64,000 nt of DNA from Saccopteryx bilineata (GCF_036850765.1 NC_089493.1:194326706-194390705); one strand, 5' to 3'; counted from the stretch's first letter, positions 22,034 through 33,940 are shown. Numbers and translations are program-made. Notes: generated from the sequence alone by a model not told the origin.

Positions 22034-23879
22034 TTCCTGTACAGACGCCCCAGCCTGGGAGGACGCACCCCACGGCGCCCCAGCCAATGGACATCTCAGA
22101 CGCCACCTCCCGTGACTGTATTAGTGTGGCGCGCCATGGGAGCTGGGCTCCCCAGCGGCGTCATGTCACCGCTTGCAGAATACGATTAAATACACACAGT
22201 GATTGGTGTTGATTTTGAAGTCTTATTTTTATATTCTGGAATCAACTTTGTTGTTGTTGTAAAATGCAGGCAAAACCTAGACGGGCGGGTGGGGGGCGGG
22301 AAGCGGAGGAAGTCTGGAGCTGGGAGTCATCACTGAAACGGCTCCCAGAGCACGGGCATTTGTGGGGCTGTTTAAATATTTTCCCCAAATTTAAATAGAC
22401 TGTGACTTGCAAAAAAAAAAAAAAAAACTTGGAAGGGACTGAAGAGCCTTCATTTGGCAAGCTCGGATCCATCCTTCTTCCTCAAACCAGTGGTCTCCGA
22501 AAACAAAAGCGACATGTCATTAGAAGAAATGGACTTGGCTCCTGCACACGGCTGAGCCGACTGCGGGCGTCAGGCCTGCTAACCTCGCTGTCCCGGGCTT
22601 AGTGGCATGGCGGACAGCTGTCAGTCACCGCTCCCCGATTTGGGGAGCGCGCTCTCTCTTCTTCAGGCTTCCTCTGTTTGCATTCCTCCTGCCCCACAGG
22701 AAGGGCAGACATCCCCGTTCCCCAGCCTCCTCGCCCCGCCCCAGGGGCAGACGTGGGAGGAGAACTGCCCCGTCAACAGTGCTCTAACCACTTAGCCATC
22801 TGGCCAGGGTTCACCTTTGATTTAAAAAGCTCTGGCTGTCTCAGGCAGCTGTGCACCGGCCTGGTGGGCGGATGCAGCCACAGGTGCCGGCCACACAGTT
22901 CCGCCACGAATCTGTTAGCTTTCTCTCTAATAACCTCTGAGCTAATATATCCCTTCCTGCTTAATACCAAGCTCCTGGCACGTCGTAATAGGTACTCAGT
23001 GAATTCTAACTGAATTGAGGGCCTGTCGAACCAAAAACTCTGCTGTGTGCAATGTTTCAGGAACCCATCTGCTGGGAGAGAAGGACTGTGCCTGCCTGGA
23101 GATGTGTCTTCCCTCACTGACTGGGGGTAGGGGGGGGAGGGGCTGTGTCTTCCAAACCCTTGGTCGCCAGGGCCTGGCCAGCACTTGGCCCAGCGTGGGC
23201 CCAGTGAACCCCGGACTGGCATTATTTAATCTCCTATAAGCCTTTTTGTCTCTGCCGGGTGGCTTTTGCTCATGCATAACCCTGGGAGGTGGGTCTTACC
23301 CCCCTGAGAAGGTTGGAACAAGGACCTCTCCCAGGACCACCCCCAGACCCAGGCCAGGGGCCCCCGCTGTGGCTCCTGGCCTTGGAAAGTCCTGCCCTGG
23401 TCCTATAGCTGTCCCTCACAGTGTTGGAGTCCACAGGGCCAGGAGGATGTTCCCAACAGGGGCCCACCCGTACCTTCTAAACCCCACTTGGGCCCCTGGT
23501 CTTCCTGGACCGAATGATGCTTCAAGCCCAATTCCAGGGCCCGCGCGGACCTTTCCGCAGACCCAACCCCCAAGGGCAGACCACGCTGGCGGTGTGTGTG
23601 TGGCTGGGCCCCGGGGTGGCTGCTCGCAAGGGGGAGGACATGTATGGCATCTCACCCGTGGGCATGCACAAGACCTGGGTGCACGGGATGGAGTCCGAGT
23701 CAGAAGAGAAAAGCGGGGGCAGTGGCTGCACACAAGTCCCTGCTCGCCCCCTCCCACCGTGCTCTGCTGTGGAACTCCACGGAGTCCAAAGATGCCAGAT
23801 TTGAGCCTGACATGACATTCCAGGTAGTTTTTAAAATATGCTTTGTCAAAGTCAAAGGGCAGAGCACATGTAATTTAAT
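22034..23879. other. Unique DNA with small repeat scraps, no gene seen
   Basis: An A18 run lies at about 22410-22428. A SINE head scrap on the minus strand ('ttagccatctggccagggtt') lies at 22790-22810. Diverged L2- or MIR-like tails occur at about 22950-23010. Frames at 23.2-23.8 kb reach 189 residues but show no domain. Confidence 0.4.
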
Positions 23880-24040
23880 AGTCTCTGTGTACTGGTTACC
23901 CATTGGTGTATAAGAAGTTACCCCAACACTTCGCAGCTTAAAGCAACACGCACTCCCTAACTGACGGAGTCAAGGGGCAGGAAGCCGGGACCTGCCTGGC
24001 CAGGTTCTCTGCTGCAGTCTCAGGAGACGGTGGTCCGAGG

Positions 24041-24260
24041 CCGGCTGCCCAGGGTCCACAGTCTCACCTGGAGGCTCGCCTCAGGAGGGGCCGGCTGCCC
24101 AGGGTCCACAGTCTCACCTGGAGGCTCGCCTCAGGAGAGGCTGGCTGCCCAGGGTCCACAGTCTCACCTGGAGGCTCGCCTCAGGAGGGGCCGGCTGCCC
24201 AGGGTCCACAGTCTCGTCTGGAGGCTCGCCTCAGGAGGGGCTGGCTGCTGGGCGCACCGT
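24041..24260. repeat. 50-bp minisatellite, four copies plus part
   Basis: The unit start 'ccggctgcccagggtccaca' occurs at 24041, 24091, 24141 (ctggct variant) and 24191, with a partial unit at 24241. The period is exactly 50 and copies are nearly identical. Confidence 0.95.
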
Positions 24261-24262
24261 GG

Positions 24263-24322
24263 CTGAGGGCAGCGCTCTGCTCCTGAGGGCAGCGTTCTGC
24301 TCCTGAGGGCAGCGCTCTGCTC
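24263..24322. repeat. 20-bp tandem repeat, three copies
   Basis: 'ctgagggcagcgctctgctc' starts at 24263, 24283 and 24303. A fourth isolated copy follows at about 24365 within a duplicated 'ggctggctgctgggcgcac' block. Confidence 0.92.
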
Positions 24323-24774
24323 CTGGCAGGCCTCAGGAGGGGCTGGCTGCTGGGCGCACTGTGGCTGAGGGCAGCGCTCTGCTCCTGGCAGGCTGTTCCT
24401 TGCCGCGTGGGCCGCCCCCACCTTGCAGCTGACTCCTTCAAAGTGTGCAAGCCAGAGGCAACAAAGAGAGTCCACTGGCAAACCGGAAGTCACCATCCTT
24501 TGTAACCCATCGCGAAAGTGACAGCCATCACCTCTGTCTTATTCTATGGGCTAGAAGCAAGTCATTAGACCAGGTCACACTCAGGGAAGAGTGCAAAGCA
24601 CCCCCTTCCCTGGCCCCAAATGTCCCACTCCGGGGGTCCAGCGGAACCCGAACGCCTCCCTTTGAGCCAAGTCCAGGGCTGTGCGTACATCCCTGAGCCC
24701 AGGGCTCAGCCTCCCCAGGGCACCACCCTGCACCCCGGACAGAGGAGCAAAGCCCAATTCAGAGAGAGCTTCTG

Positions 24775-24862
24775 CGAAGAACAGAAATTACCACCTCCAG
24801 TTCCAATTACCAGCTGAGCTAATTGCAAAACTAATTGCCATTGAAGGGTCTAATTACCAGGC
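24775..24862. promoter_or_regulatory. Cluster of TAATT-type sites, possible conserved element
   Basis: Within about 80 bases of otherwise GC-rich DNA there are at least five AATTA/TAATT cores plus a CAGCTG E-box ('taccagctgagctaattgc', 'aaactaattgccattg', 'gtctaattaccagg'). Homeodomain proteins bind TAATT cores. Whether this is a real enhancer cannot be judged from one genome. Confidence 0.3.
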
Positions 24863-26095
24863 TGGGCCAGAGAAGCTGCTTCTCCCCACCTTTGGGGAGC
24901 CTCCTGGGGGTGTAGACACGGTGGGAACCCCGTTCTCCCGTCCGTCCGAGGGAAGCGGTCTAGCCTGTGTCCCAGAGACCAGGTTGCCAGAGGCAGGCCC
25001 CCACTCCCCACCAGACAAGGCTTCTGGCCCTGAGAGCAACGTCTCCCCTTGAGTTTCTGCCCCGCCCTGGACCCTGAACTCCTCCTGTGCTGTACACCGA
25101 ACACCAAGAGATTCGAACAGTGGGCCCCTCGCCTGGGCCCCTGAGCCGGGGCCCTCTCCCCTGCCCTGGGCTCCCCCACTTGTCTCTACACTAGGCACTG
25201 TCAGTCATGGGGCGCTATGCCCCGTCTCCTCTCAGAACGACCCCCGTGCCTGTGTGCAGCCCCGGCCACGGGAGCCATTCCGGGCACTTCCTGCCAGCAG
25301 CCACCGAGCCTGCGGAGCACACAGGGGCCCAGGCTGGCCAGCCCTGCGTGAACCCGGCCCATGGCACAGTACAGGTGCTCATCAGTCACTGCGAGAGAAT
25401 GCAGAGGCGGCTCCCTCCCCTGGCTGGCAGCAGCGCCACCCCCACCCCCCGTTACATCCTCCACCTTCCCCTCCACACCCTGGAATAGCCGTCCTCAGAC
25501 ACAGCCCTGCACACCCAGCACGGACACCCTCTGGAGGCGGGAGCTGGGGCAAGGCTTGTGCAGCCCCTGGAATCAGGTGTCCGTCCCCAGGGTGTGATCC
25601 GGAAGGGTGCTGGGGTGGCTCCAGCTGGGCACCGTCTCGGCCCAGGGACTCCTGACTTGCGGGGAGCAGTGCAGCTGCAGGGCCAGGGCAGGGGTCCCTC
25701 CGCCAGGATCTGGGGTCTGCCGTGGGAGAGCTCTGGTTCTGTAGACAGCTGCTAACTCAGGACCGGCCCAGCCACTCTCCTGCTCACCGCCTGCAGAGGG
25801 GCTGCCTGCCCCCAGGACAGGGTCCACACTGCTCGGCTGGGCCCCCTGTCCCTCTGCCTTCCACCCTCTCCCCCGCTGTGGCGCCTCCCTCGTGGGCACA
25901 GCCAGGTGTGGCAGAGCCCCTGAAGCTGACACAATCCGGGGTGGGTCACCTGAAGGCAAGACCACAGCGTGATGACACTGCCACATGAAGCCGAGCCCTG
26001 GAAAGCGAGGGCCCCTGAGCGCTGGGCCACTAGCTTCGCAGCAGACTGGCCGCTCCCTTCTGCACCCGCCGCCGTCCCAGCTGCCCTGGGATGCT
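24863..26095. other. GC-rich unique DNA, no gene seen
   Basis: Many overlapping short frames occur on both strands but there is no convincing exon, splice pair or known domain. Confidence 0.4.
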
Positions 26096-26099
26096 CACC

Positions 26100-26290
26100 C
26101 CACTTGTCCCCTTCCTGAACCAGCCTCTCCCTGGCCCCTCCCACCACATCTCCCTGCATCATGGGGACCCACCCGTGGGGCTGGAGGCTCCCTGAGAGCA
26201 AGCACCGTGCTGAGTCATCAGTATTTTAGTCTGGGGCGCACAAGTGTCTCTGAAAGTCGGCTGAATAAACTGACGAATGAACATCTCTCC
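26100..26290 (+). repeat. L2 LINE 3' end fossil
   Basis: Sense L2 tail: 'ggaggctccctgagagcaag', 'cagtattttagtctggggcg' and 'ctgaataaactgacgaatg'. These correspond to the L2 end that normally reads GCTCAATAAA...GAATGAATG. Confidence 0.6.
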
Positions 26291-26569
26291 CCCAGGAAAA
26301 GCACATACACGAACACCTGTTACAGAAGGCTTAGACATTCAGCTGTCCAGAGCAGGAGCTGCTCCACCAGGACAGTCTCCTCCAGCCCACCCAGAGCTAC
26401 CAGCCTGCAGTCCCCAGCTCGGTGCCCCCACACCGCGGAGACCAGGCACAGAGAGGCCACCAGGGGGCAGTGCGGGAACACGGACGCTCCTCCACCGGCA
26501 AGGGACTGCCCAGCCCTAAGCCTCTCCCTGCAGAAGGCATCTCCCCCTGCCCCACCATGCTGCTCTCTG

Positions 26570-26760
26570 CACTCACTGCTGCACAGTCAGAAAACCAGGC
26601 CTGGGGAGGCAAACAGAGGCAGGATCGGACCCCTGCTTTGCCATGCCCATCCTTGCTGTGTGAATTTAGGCAAGCTCCCATGCCCATCGCTGAGCCACAG
26701 TCTTCTAACCCTCAGGGCAGCTGTTATACCTGTGGGAGTCTCTGGACGGACACGGAAAAC
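26570..26760 (+). repeat. MIR SINE fossil, diverged
   Basis: It contains 'cttgctgtgtgaatttaggc', then 'aagctcccatgcccatcgct', matching the MIR core that normally reads TGTGTGACCTTGGGCAAGT. Confidence 0.6.
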
Positions 26761-26783
26761 TGCCGAGCACAGGCTGCCTATTT

Positions 26784-26802
26784 GGTTAATTCCTGATTAA
26801 CC
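26784..26802. other. 7-bp perfect inverted repeat
   Basis: 'ggttaat' and 'attaacc' are separated by 5 bases. The half-sites equal those of HNF1-type homeodomain sites, but the spacing is wider than the usual single base. Confidence 0.4.
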
Positions 26803-27059
26803 AGGTGTCTCCATCCATCGTCTGGTTCCCACATGATGGCACATTAACCCGACTCCAGCTTGAGGGGAAATGATGGAAATGCCAATCTCAGAACAAGGTT
26901 ATAAAAAGCTCTGATTTGGTCTCTATTAAATACAGCATGAGCAGTTTATTGATTTTTTTTTTTTTAAAGGGAGATGAGAGGAAACAGGAGCAAACCGTTC
27001 TGGGCGCCAACTGAATTAGCGGTCGGGAGTTCGTTACTCGGGAGACCGCAGGTGCAGCT

Positions 27060-27290
27060 GAGCTCCGACACTGGTCCCTGTCCCCGCTCCGGCTCCCTGC
27101 CCTGATCACAGGCCGTGAGCTCCGACACCGGTCCTTGTCCCCACGCCGGCTGCCTACCCTGATCACAGGCTGTGAGCTCCGACATTGGTCCCTGTCCCCA
27201 CGCCGGCTGCCTACCCTGATCACAGGCTGTGAGCTCCGACATTGGTCCCTGTCCCCGCTCCGGCTCCCTGCCCTGACCACAGGCCGTGAG
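27060..27290. repeat. 57-bp minisatellite, four copies
   Basis: The unit start 'gagctccgaca' lies at 27060, 27117, 27174 and 27231, and a last 'gagctcc' at 27288. The period is exactly 57 bases (19 codons), so a 179-residue minus-strand frame runs through it. The inner two copies share the 'acgccggctgcctaccc' variant and the outer two share 'gctccggctccctgccc'. Confidence 0.95.
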
Positions 27291-27324
27291 CTCCTCCAGG
27301 CTGTGAGGACACGGCGCCTCGCTG

Positions 27325-27395
27325 AACCCCAGGGCCTAACACAGGGGCTAGCACACAGCTGGTGCTCAATAGATGTGGATGGCGTTGTGTGAAGG
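27325..27395 (+). repeat. L2 or MIR tail fossil
   Basis: 'ctagcacacagctggtgctc' then 'aatagatgtgg' matches the shared tail region of L2 and MIR. It is too short to decide between them. Confidence 0.5.
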
Positions 27396-28194
27396 CTTTG
27401 GGAAGTCCGTTCTTTCCCACCATCCACTAGGGGTGCTGCTTGTTAGTTACATCAGGGGTCTGTGGCCACAAGCCCTGACCCCTGATTTGGGGGTTCCGAG
27501 GCTACTGGAAGGTGGCAGCCCACAGAAGTGCAGGGCAAGCTGGTGGGCTGCTCTGGCCCCTCCTCCCCACCCGCCCCCCACCCCCAGCGAGAGCCTCTAC
27601 CCCCTGCTGCCATGATCATGATGAATGACTAGGGTGATGCTGACCTCTGCTGGTCTCTGCAGGTCCTCCGAAACAAGGCCACCTCCCCGGCGTGGCCTGT
27701 CCTGGCCCAGCCTGGAGTGCACACGACACCTTGATGGACAGCCCCACCCAGAGCACAGGTCCTCCAGAGAGGGGGGGCAGGGAGGTTGGGTGACCAAAGA
27801 CCAGCACAGGTCCACAACACAACGCAATACAGCAAGTCCGGAACGGGACCCCCGCCCCTATACCTCCCCGTCGGGTCCCTGGGCCCAGCCCTGCAGCACG
27901 GGACAGGGGGAAGGGGAGATGCGGAGGTGTGGAGGGGGCAGGCAAGATCCCCCCTTCCGTGTACGTGCGTCAGCCCATGCGGGGCAGGGTGAGTGAGAGA
28001 GAGTCCCTCAGTGCAGACAGAAGTCCTGCATTTCACGAGCGGGAGCTCAGAACACAGAGCAGGGCCACATCTAACCACACGGAGGCCCCGGAAGAAGAGA
28101 AAATGGATTTGAAGGTGAACAGCCAGCAGTGGAGCCCAACTCCATCTTCCGGGGGCTTCCTGCCGACCCACCCCACCTGCCTACCAGCACATCT

Positions 28195-28335
28195 ATTGTC
28201 ATTCACTCATTCAACAACTGTTTGCTTAGCGCCTACTATGTGCAGGCCCTGTGAGGGGAACTAGCGTTAATTAGTCAGATACCACCTGTGTCATCGGTGA
28301 GCTCACAGACTAACAGAGAGGCCAGAGCAGCATGC
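28195..28335 (-). repeat. L2 LINE 3' end fossil
   Basis: Antisense L2: 'cattcactcattcaacaact', then 'gcgcctactatgtgcaggcc' and 'gagctcacagactaacagag'. Confidence 0.6.
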
Positions 28336-28634
28336 AGTTACACCCTGGTGGGATTCGAGCTGATGGGAGCGAGCATGCAGGAAGGGGGCTGACAACACGC
28401 TGAAGGAGTGCCTGGAAGACTTCTTGGGGGAGGTGACATTAAGCTGAGGCCTGCAAGATGTGTGGCAGCTGTCCCAGTGGAGGAGGGAAGTTCAGCGTAA
28501 GTCCAGGCAATGGCAGGTCCCCAGGCATGAGCTGGCTGGCCGGGTGGGTGGGGACTGGTTGAGAGAAACAGATCTGAACTCTCGCCGTCCTTCAGTGGGG
28601 AGCCCTTGGAAGATGGGAAGCTGAGGGGGTGTAT

Positions 28635-29085
28635 TCACTTCTCGTGGCTCCTGTAGCCAGTGGCCACACACTTAATGACTTGACCCAAATCTACCCCTGA
28701 CCATTCTGGAGGTCAGAAGTCCAAACGGGCCTCCAGTAAGCTCCGGGCGAGAACCAGTTTGTCTGCCTGTCCAGCTGCTGGAGGCTGCCTGCCCTCCTTG
28801 GCTCGTGGCCCCGGCCCACAGGTGGATCCCTCTGATCTCCACCTCTGCCCTCCCATCCCTCCCTTCCTCTGCCTCTCCTGCGTTTCCATTTATAAAGACC
28901 CTGAAATGATTACATGGTGACATGGCGCCCCCCCCATGACCATCTTCATCTCAAGATCCTTAAGTTGATCACATCTGCAAAGTCCTTTTTGCTGAGTAAG
29001 GTCAGATATTCACAGGTTCTGGGGATTAGGATTGTGGACATCTTGGGGAGGGGGCGTTAGCCGGCCTACCACAGGTGGTCATTCA
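28635..29085 (-). mobile_element. Solitary LTR, ERVL-MaLR type (MLT1-like), minus strand
   Basis: The block order fits an antisense MaLR LTR: 'gaccattctggaggtcagaa', then a pyrimidine-rich centre, 'gatcacatctgcaaagtcc', 'gttctggggattaggattg' and 'gttagccggcctaccaca' at the end. No internal retroviral genes are attached, so it is a solo LTR or fragment. Confidence 0.65.
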
Positions 29086-29307
29086 TGCTGGAAGTCCCCA
29101 AGAGGGTGACGAGGAAAGGAGCATCTGTGCAGACGGCCAGACAGCTGGACAGGAAGCCAGGAGAACCCGGGAGTCAGAAGCGGCAGCAGCAAGTCCAGCA
29201 GCAGGAAGTCCGGCAGCAGGATCGGACCCCAGGCCTGGACATCTGTCTTCACCTTGCCTACGTCCATGGCCCCTCTGGTAACTTCACCCCAATCTTCCTC
29301 ATGGAAA

Positions 29308-29724
29308 TACTTCTGCACATTCTTTTTTTTTTTTTTTTTTTGTATTTCTCTGAAGTTGGAAACGGGGAGGCAGGCAGAAAGACTCCCGCATGCGCCCGAC
29401 TGGGATCCACCCAGCACGCCCACCAGGGGGCGACGCTCTGCCCATCTGGGGTGTCGCTCTGTTGCAACCAGAGCCATTCTATCTAGCGCCTGAGGCAGAG
29501 GCCATGGAGCCATCTCAGTGCCCCCGGGGCCAACTTTGCTCCAATGGAGCCTCGGCTGCGGGAGGGGAAGAGAGAGACAGAGAGGAAGGAGAGGGGGAGG
29601 GGTGGAGAAGCAGACGGGCGCTTCTCCTGTGTGCCCTGGCCAGGAATCGAACCCGGGACTCCTGCACGCCAGGTCGATGCTCTACCACTGAGCCAACCGA
29701 CCAGGGCTACTTCTGCACATTCTT
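29308..29724 (-). mobile_element. Family A SINE, minus strand, with 17-bp target duplication
   Basis: The element is 29325-29707: a T-tract on the left, and the head seen as 'gccaaccgaccagggc' on the right. The flanks 'tacttctgcacattctt' at 29308-29324 and 29708-29724 are identical. It shows more substitutions than other copies ('cagcacgcccaccaggggg', 'tgttgcaaccagagcc'), although its target repeat is intact. Confidence 0.92.
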
Positions 29725-31850
29725 AAGGCAGGGGTGTACCCCCAGATGAGCTGAGATCCACCGGAACCTTCCGAGCTGTCCCGGGCTGGCAATGATGGCG
29801 CCTGTGGCCCTGACTCTGGACGTGCTGCTGGGAAAAAGGTGCTGTGGTGACCATCTCCGGAGGACTCCCGCGACGGCCTGCGGGGCAGCAGACTTGGATA
29901 ACAGAGGGAGATGATTACAGGGTTTGAGTGTCGGGGTCTAGCTATACCTGAAGCCTACACGAACTTCTCAGTTATGTGAACGTCAAAAATCTTTTGGGGG
30001 CTTAATATCATTTCTACAGTTGCAACCAAATGAGCGTGGACAAGCCCAGCCTCTGGGACTGGTCTCAGGTCAGGGGCTGCCTGCAGTGTCTCTCCTTGTG
30101 CCCTGCCTGCCCCACGCACCTGGCTGAGCGGTCATCGCCGACACCCCACACTCCCAGCTCGCCTGGTCCTGCCTGGAATGCTCCCCAGCGGCCCCAACCT
30201 CTCCAGTGGCCACCTTCCCGGTGCCCCTGGACCCTCCCCGTCCTCCCACCCTTAGGGGACGAGCTGCCTGTCTGCCCCTGGCCGCTGGCAGTTGCTAGCA
30301 CACGACCTTCCGCGAACCCACCAGAACCAGATGCTAAACTGCAGGGGAGGCGGCAGCTGCCACCCGAGAGCAGGGCAAGCTTGGCTGGCCCTTCGCCAAG
30401 GGCTGCTGTGTCCTCTTCTGGACAGGACCCCAAAAGCCAGCTCAGGGTTTCTCACCCTGGTGTCCCTTCTGCAAGGACAAGGTCACTCCCAATGGAGGCG
30501 CAGTCCACGTGTCTGTCACATCCCCTAGACAGAATCAGAGAGGGTCCTTGGGATTCCCGGCGCCCGAGCATGTCTCCGCCAGGTGGTCATGGGTGTCTAC
30601 TTTAAATGCCTCCAGCGACACTGACCACTTCTGTGGCAAATCATTCTCTCCCTAAACAACGAGGTCCCAAACCCCCAGGGTGGCCAACGTCACCCTGGCA
30701 GAACGCATGACCTCGGTCAAGTGCGGAGGGGAGTCGCAGAGCCCCCACCCACAGCCCTCCTTCCCCGGACTCCTTAGAGGTCCTCATCCAGGGGACCAAG
30801 GGGGCAGACGGAGGGGCCGGTCCGGGACACGGGGGGTCTGGCAGGCACCTGTTCCTCTCCTGCAGGTCTCTCACCAGGGACCTGCAGGTTGTGGGAGGCC
30901 AGGCCAGTGCCGTCCCTGCTGAGGGACGCAGCAGTATGCCCAGACAAGGACACCGAGCCTCACGAAGGTGACCTCACACTGGAATTGGTGTTGACGCAAG
31001 TTTCCAACCCCCAACAACACAGCTTTTCCAAGCTGCTAAGGAAGGTCTGATCCCTCTGCCGAGTCGGCCCCCCGACAGGCTCTCGGGGGCGTCCCTGGGA
31101 GAAGGGGGTGGGCGGAAGTGCGAGGAAGTCCTCCTAAGCACCTCCCCAACGCCGGCCGGGCCTCTTGCTGACATTTCACTGACTTCGCCCAGCAAGGCAG
31201 AGCCGTGACTGTTCCCACCCTCAGGGAGGGGCACAACGCCTCTCTCAGCCGCCCTCCCTCGACGACGGGAGAGCACACGATCCATGTTCCAGCAAAGCGG
31301 AGGCTGCTCCAGCTCCTCCGACAGAAGGAAGGGGTTACCACTAAGAGGAAGAGGCGATGAAAATCTGGGGGGGGGGGGTGGAGGGGGCACAGCGGTTACT
31401 CTAGGTGGCAACATCGAAAATTCTGAGCCCAGACACTTTTCAGAGCTCAGAGCTGGCTGGGGGGGCTCCTGCTCTTCCCCACGGGCCCTCCTTCCTGAAG
31501 CCGCCCCCAGCCGTCCTCCCTGGCCCGTGGCCGCCCAGCAGCCCGCCAGGCACGGCAGGCAGCCCGGCCGGGCTTGGCATTTCACAATGGCAGCGGGGGG
31601 TAGGTGGGGCAGTGTGGTCAGGAGCAGCCCACTCAGCTGGTTTGTGAATATTTATTATCGTTGCACACACCACTTAGGGAGTTCCCACCGGGCGTGTGGT
31701 AAGTCCCAGCGGCGCACATCAGTCCTCCTCTCTCCTTTCTGGAGAACGCACATGCCTCTCACGTCTCTGCCTTAGGATGCGTTTTTGGAAGAAATAAAGG
31801 GAACGGCTAAGTCCTCAAGGAACGTCGGCTGTTATTGCTGCACTGCTCCT
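29725..31850. other. GC-rich unique DNA, no gene seen
   Basis: A 12-G run lies at 31367-31378. Frames of up to about 200 residues occur on both strands with no recognised domain. Confidence 0.4.
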
Positions 31851-31859
31851 GTCTGGACA

Positions 31860-31965
31860 ACAGCAGGGTGGGAAGGGACTGCTGTTCCCACTTCACAGAC
31901 AGGACACTGAGGCTCAGGGAGGCACAGGACCACGGTCGAGGCCCCACAGGGAGGACTGGGGGCAC
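31860..31965 (-). repeat. MIR SINE fossil
   Basis: Antisense MIR step 'cccacttcacagacaggaca', then 'ctgaggctcagggaggcaca'. Confidence 0.7.
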
Positions 31966-32805
31966 CACCAGAGCTCTGCGTACCGCATACGCGTCCGCAT
32001 TCCCGAGCTCCACATTCACTCCCAGCTGCTGGCAGGGGCCAGGGACTCTGAGACACATCGGGCCGGACCCACAGTCCAGCGGAGGAAGACAGACACGTAG
32101 ACAGCTGGGCTGCAGGCACAGGTGCTGTGATGGAGAGCCAGGGGGAGCCGGGGGCGTGGGGGGCGGGGACCGAGAAGGGTCCCAACTCAGCCTGGGCGCC
32201 CTGGGGCGACCTCACAGCCAGCCCTGCAAGGTGAGGGTCTCCCAGTCCCCCAGGAAGCCACGGGAAATGAGGGGAGCGCAAAGCCTGGCTCTGCCCCCAG
32301 CTCTGTGAGCCCGTTTCCTCGTCTACACAGCGGGGATTTGGTGACAGTGAGGCACCGGTAGGAAGTTACAGCCCCCAGAGTCATCTCTCCTCGTAGTCTC
32401 CAGACGCGGGGGGTGTCCCCTGCGAGCCCGGCCTGGACGCAGGGCCAGCAGTATCTCCCACAGACGAGCCCCCGGGGCCCAGGCTGCTGAAGGGACTGCC
32501 TGGAGCCACACAGACCTGGAGTGGAGCCCCCCCTGCAGGCAGCGGTGCTCACTGCGTGCCCCTCGCCTCCGCGAGTCCTCCAAGCACCTCGGGATGAGGG
32601 GACCTGCTCCCGCTTCTCTGATGTTGGACGAAGACCCAGGATGGGGACCTGCACAGGGCTCCCCTTGCTGAGGCCATGACAGGAACCCGACTCTCACTTC
32701 TCTGAGACTCCCTGCCTACTCCTGCCCGAGCGCTTCTGCCACTAGGTCCCACATGTGACCCTGGACAAAAAATCGACACAAGTCTCAAGGTTCCCAGAAC
32801 ACTTT
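31966..32805. other. GC-rich unique DNA, no gene seen
   Basis: A short MIR-like sense scrap ('gcccgtttcctcgtctacac') lies at about 32307-32340. No exon is recognised. Confidence 0.4.
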
Positions 32806-33228
32806 AAAAGTTCACTATGCGGGCCCTGGCCGGTAGGCTCAGTGGTGGAGCGCCAGCCTGGCGTGTGGGGGACCCGGGTTCAATTCCCGGCCAGGGCACA
32901 AAGGAGAAGCTCCCAATTGCTTCTCCACCCCCCACTCCTTTCTCTCTGTCTCTCTCTTCCCCTCCCACAGCCAAGGCTCCATTGGAGCAAAGATGGCCCG
33001 GGCGCTGGGGATGGCTCCTTGGCCTCTGCCCCAGGCGCTAGAGTGGCTCTGGTCGCGGCAGAGCGACGCCCCGGAGGGGCAGAGCATCGCCCCCTGGTGG
33101 GCAGAGCGTCGCCCCTGGTGGGCGTGCCGGGTGGATCCCGGTCGGGCGCATGCGGGAGTCTGTCTGACTGTCTCTCCCCGTTTCCAGCTTCAGAAAAATA
33201 CAAAAAAAAAAAAAAAGTTCACTATGCG
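32806..33228 (+). mobile_element. Family A SINE with 16-bp target duplication
   Basis: The element is 32822-33212, with A box 'taggctcagtgg', B box 'ggttcaattcc' and a full body with two 'gggcagagc' steps. The flanks 'aaaagttcactatgcg' at 32806-32821 and 33213-33228 are identical. The insertion point follows TTTAAAA, matching the L1 endonuclease preference for TT|AAAA. Confidence 0.94.
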
Positions 33229-33940
33229 ATAGCCAGGTCCCACTGTGTGAGGGAGTGTGCTCGTCGGGGGGGCTGCGGTAGCTGTTAAGGGGACAGTCGT
33301 GGACAGAGGCTGCCCCTTCACCTGCACACTGGGAAGTAGGGACCCTCGCTGCAGGCTCCCTCGCCTCGGACAGCAGAGCCCGGCCCCAAGCTCCCCTGGG
33401 GCCCACCCACACCCCACGCCTCTCGCAGTCTGCGAGTTTTGGCCAGCACATCACACTGCCCCAGCTGCAGGGTTTGGGCCCAGCTCCCAGTACCCCTGGT
33501 GTCCAGGGGAAAGGAGAGCGCTTGCAACGGCGCTGCTGGGAGGAGGGGTGGAAGCAGAGGCCGCTCTGCCCCGGGGGTGACGGCAGCACAGGGCGCAGGG
33601 CGCAGGCCAGGAGCAGACACTGCGCCCCGGCCCGTCAGCTGGCTGTCTGCACACAGTCCTGTCTTGGCTAAAGCAACCCCCCAGAACACTTAGTTACCCG
33701 AAACAGTACATGCCCCCTTTTCCTTAAGCCACTCTGAATCGGGTTTCTGATACTCACAACAGCAGAAACTTAACAAACAGAGTAACCCAAAATGAAGCGA
33801 AGAGATCACATTCACCGTGAAAAAAAAAAAAATACAAGAAAGCATTAACGTCTTAATGGTAGTAATTAAACAAACAGGAAAGCAATCAAATTAAAGAGCA
33901 GAGTTTTATTTCTCTAGAAAGCAGTACTTAAGGAGAAAAT
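33229..33940. other. Unique DNA, no gene seen; AT-rich tail
   Basis: The first 450 bases are GC-rich. About 33780-33910 turns AT-rich with 'taatggtagtaattaaac' and related TAATT motifs, possibly a small conserved element. No gene is recognised. Confidence 0.35.

Larger units (their letters stand above)
23880..24600. repeat. Old dispersed repeat with internal tandem growth
   Basis: The left part has 'actggttacccattggtgta', then 'agaagttaccccaacacttc'. The right part has 'ttccttgccgcgtgggcc' and 'ttattctatgggctagaagc', then a 'agtcattagaccaggtcaca' step. I recognise this order as one common ancient mammalian interspersed repeat but cannot name its family with certainty. Between these ends it has expanded into the two arrays listed next. 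Confidence 0.6.

Noticed and set aside
25985..26800. 271-residue plus-strand frame
   Set aside because: It contains an L2 tail and MIR-like sequence, so it cannot be an old conserved coding exon as a whole.
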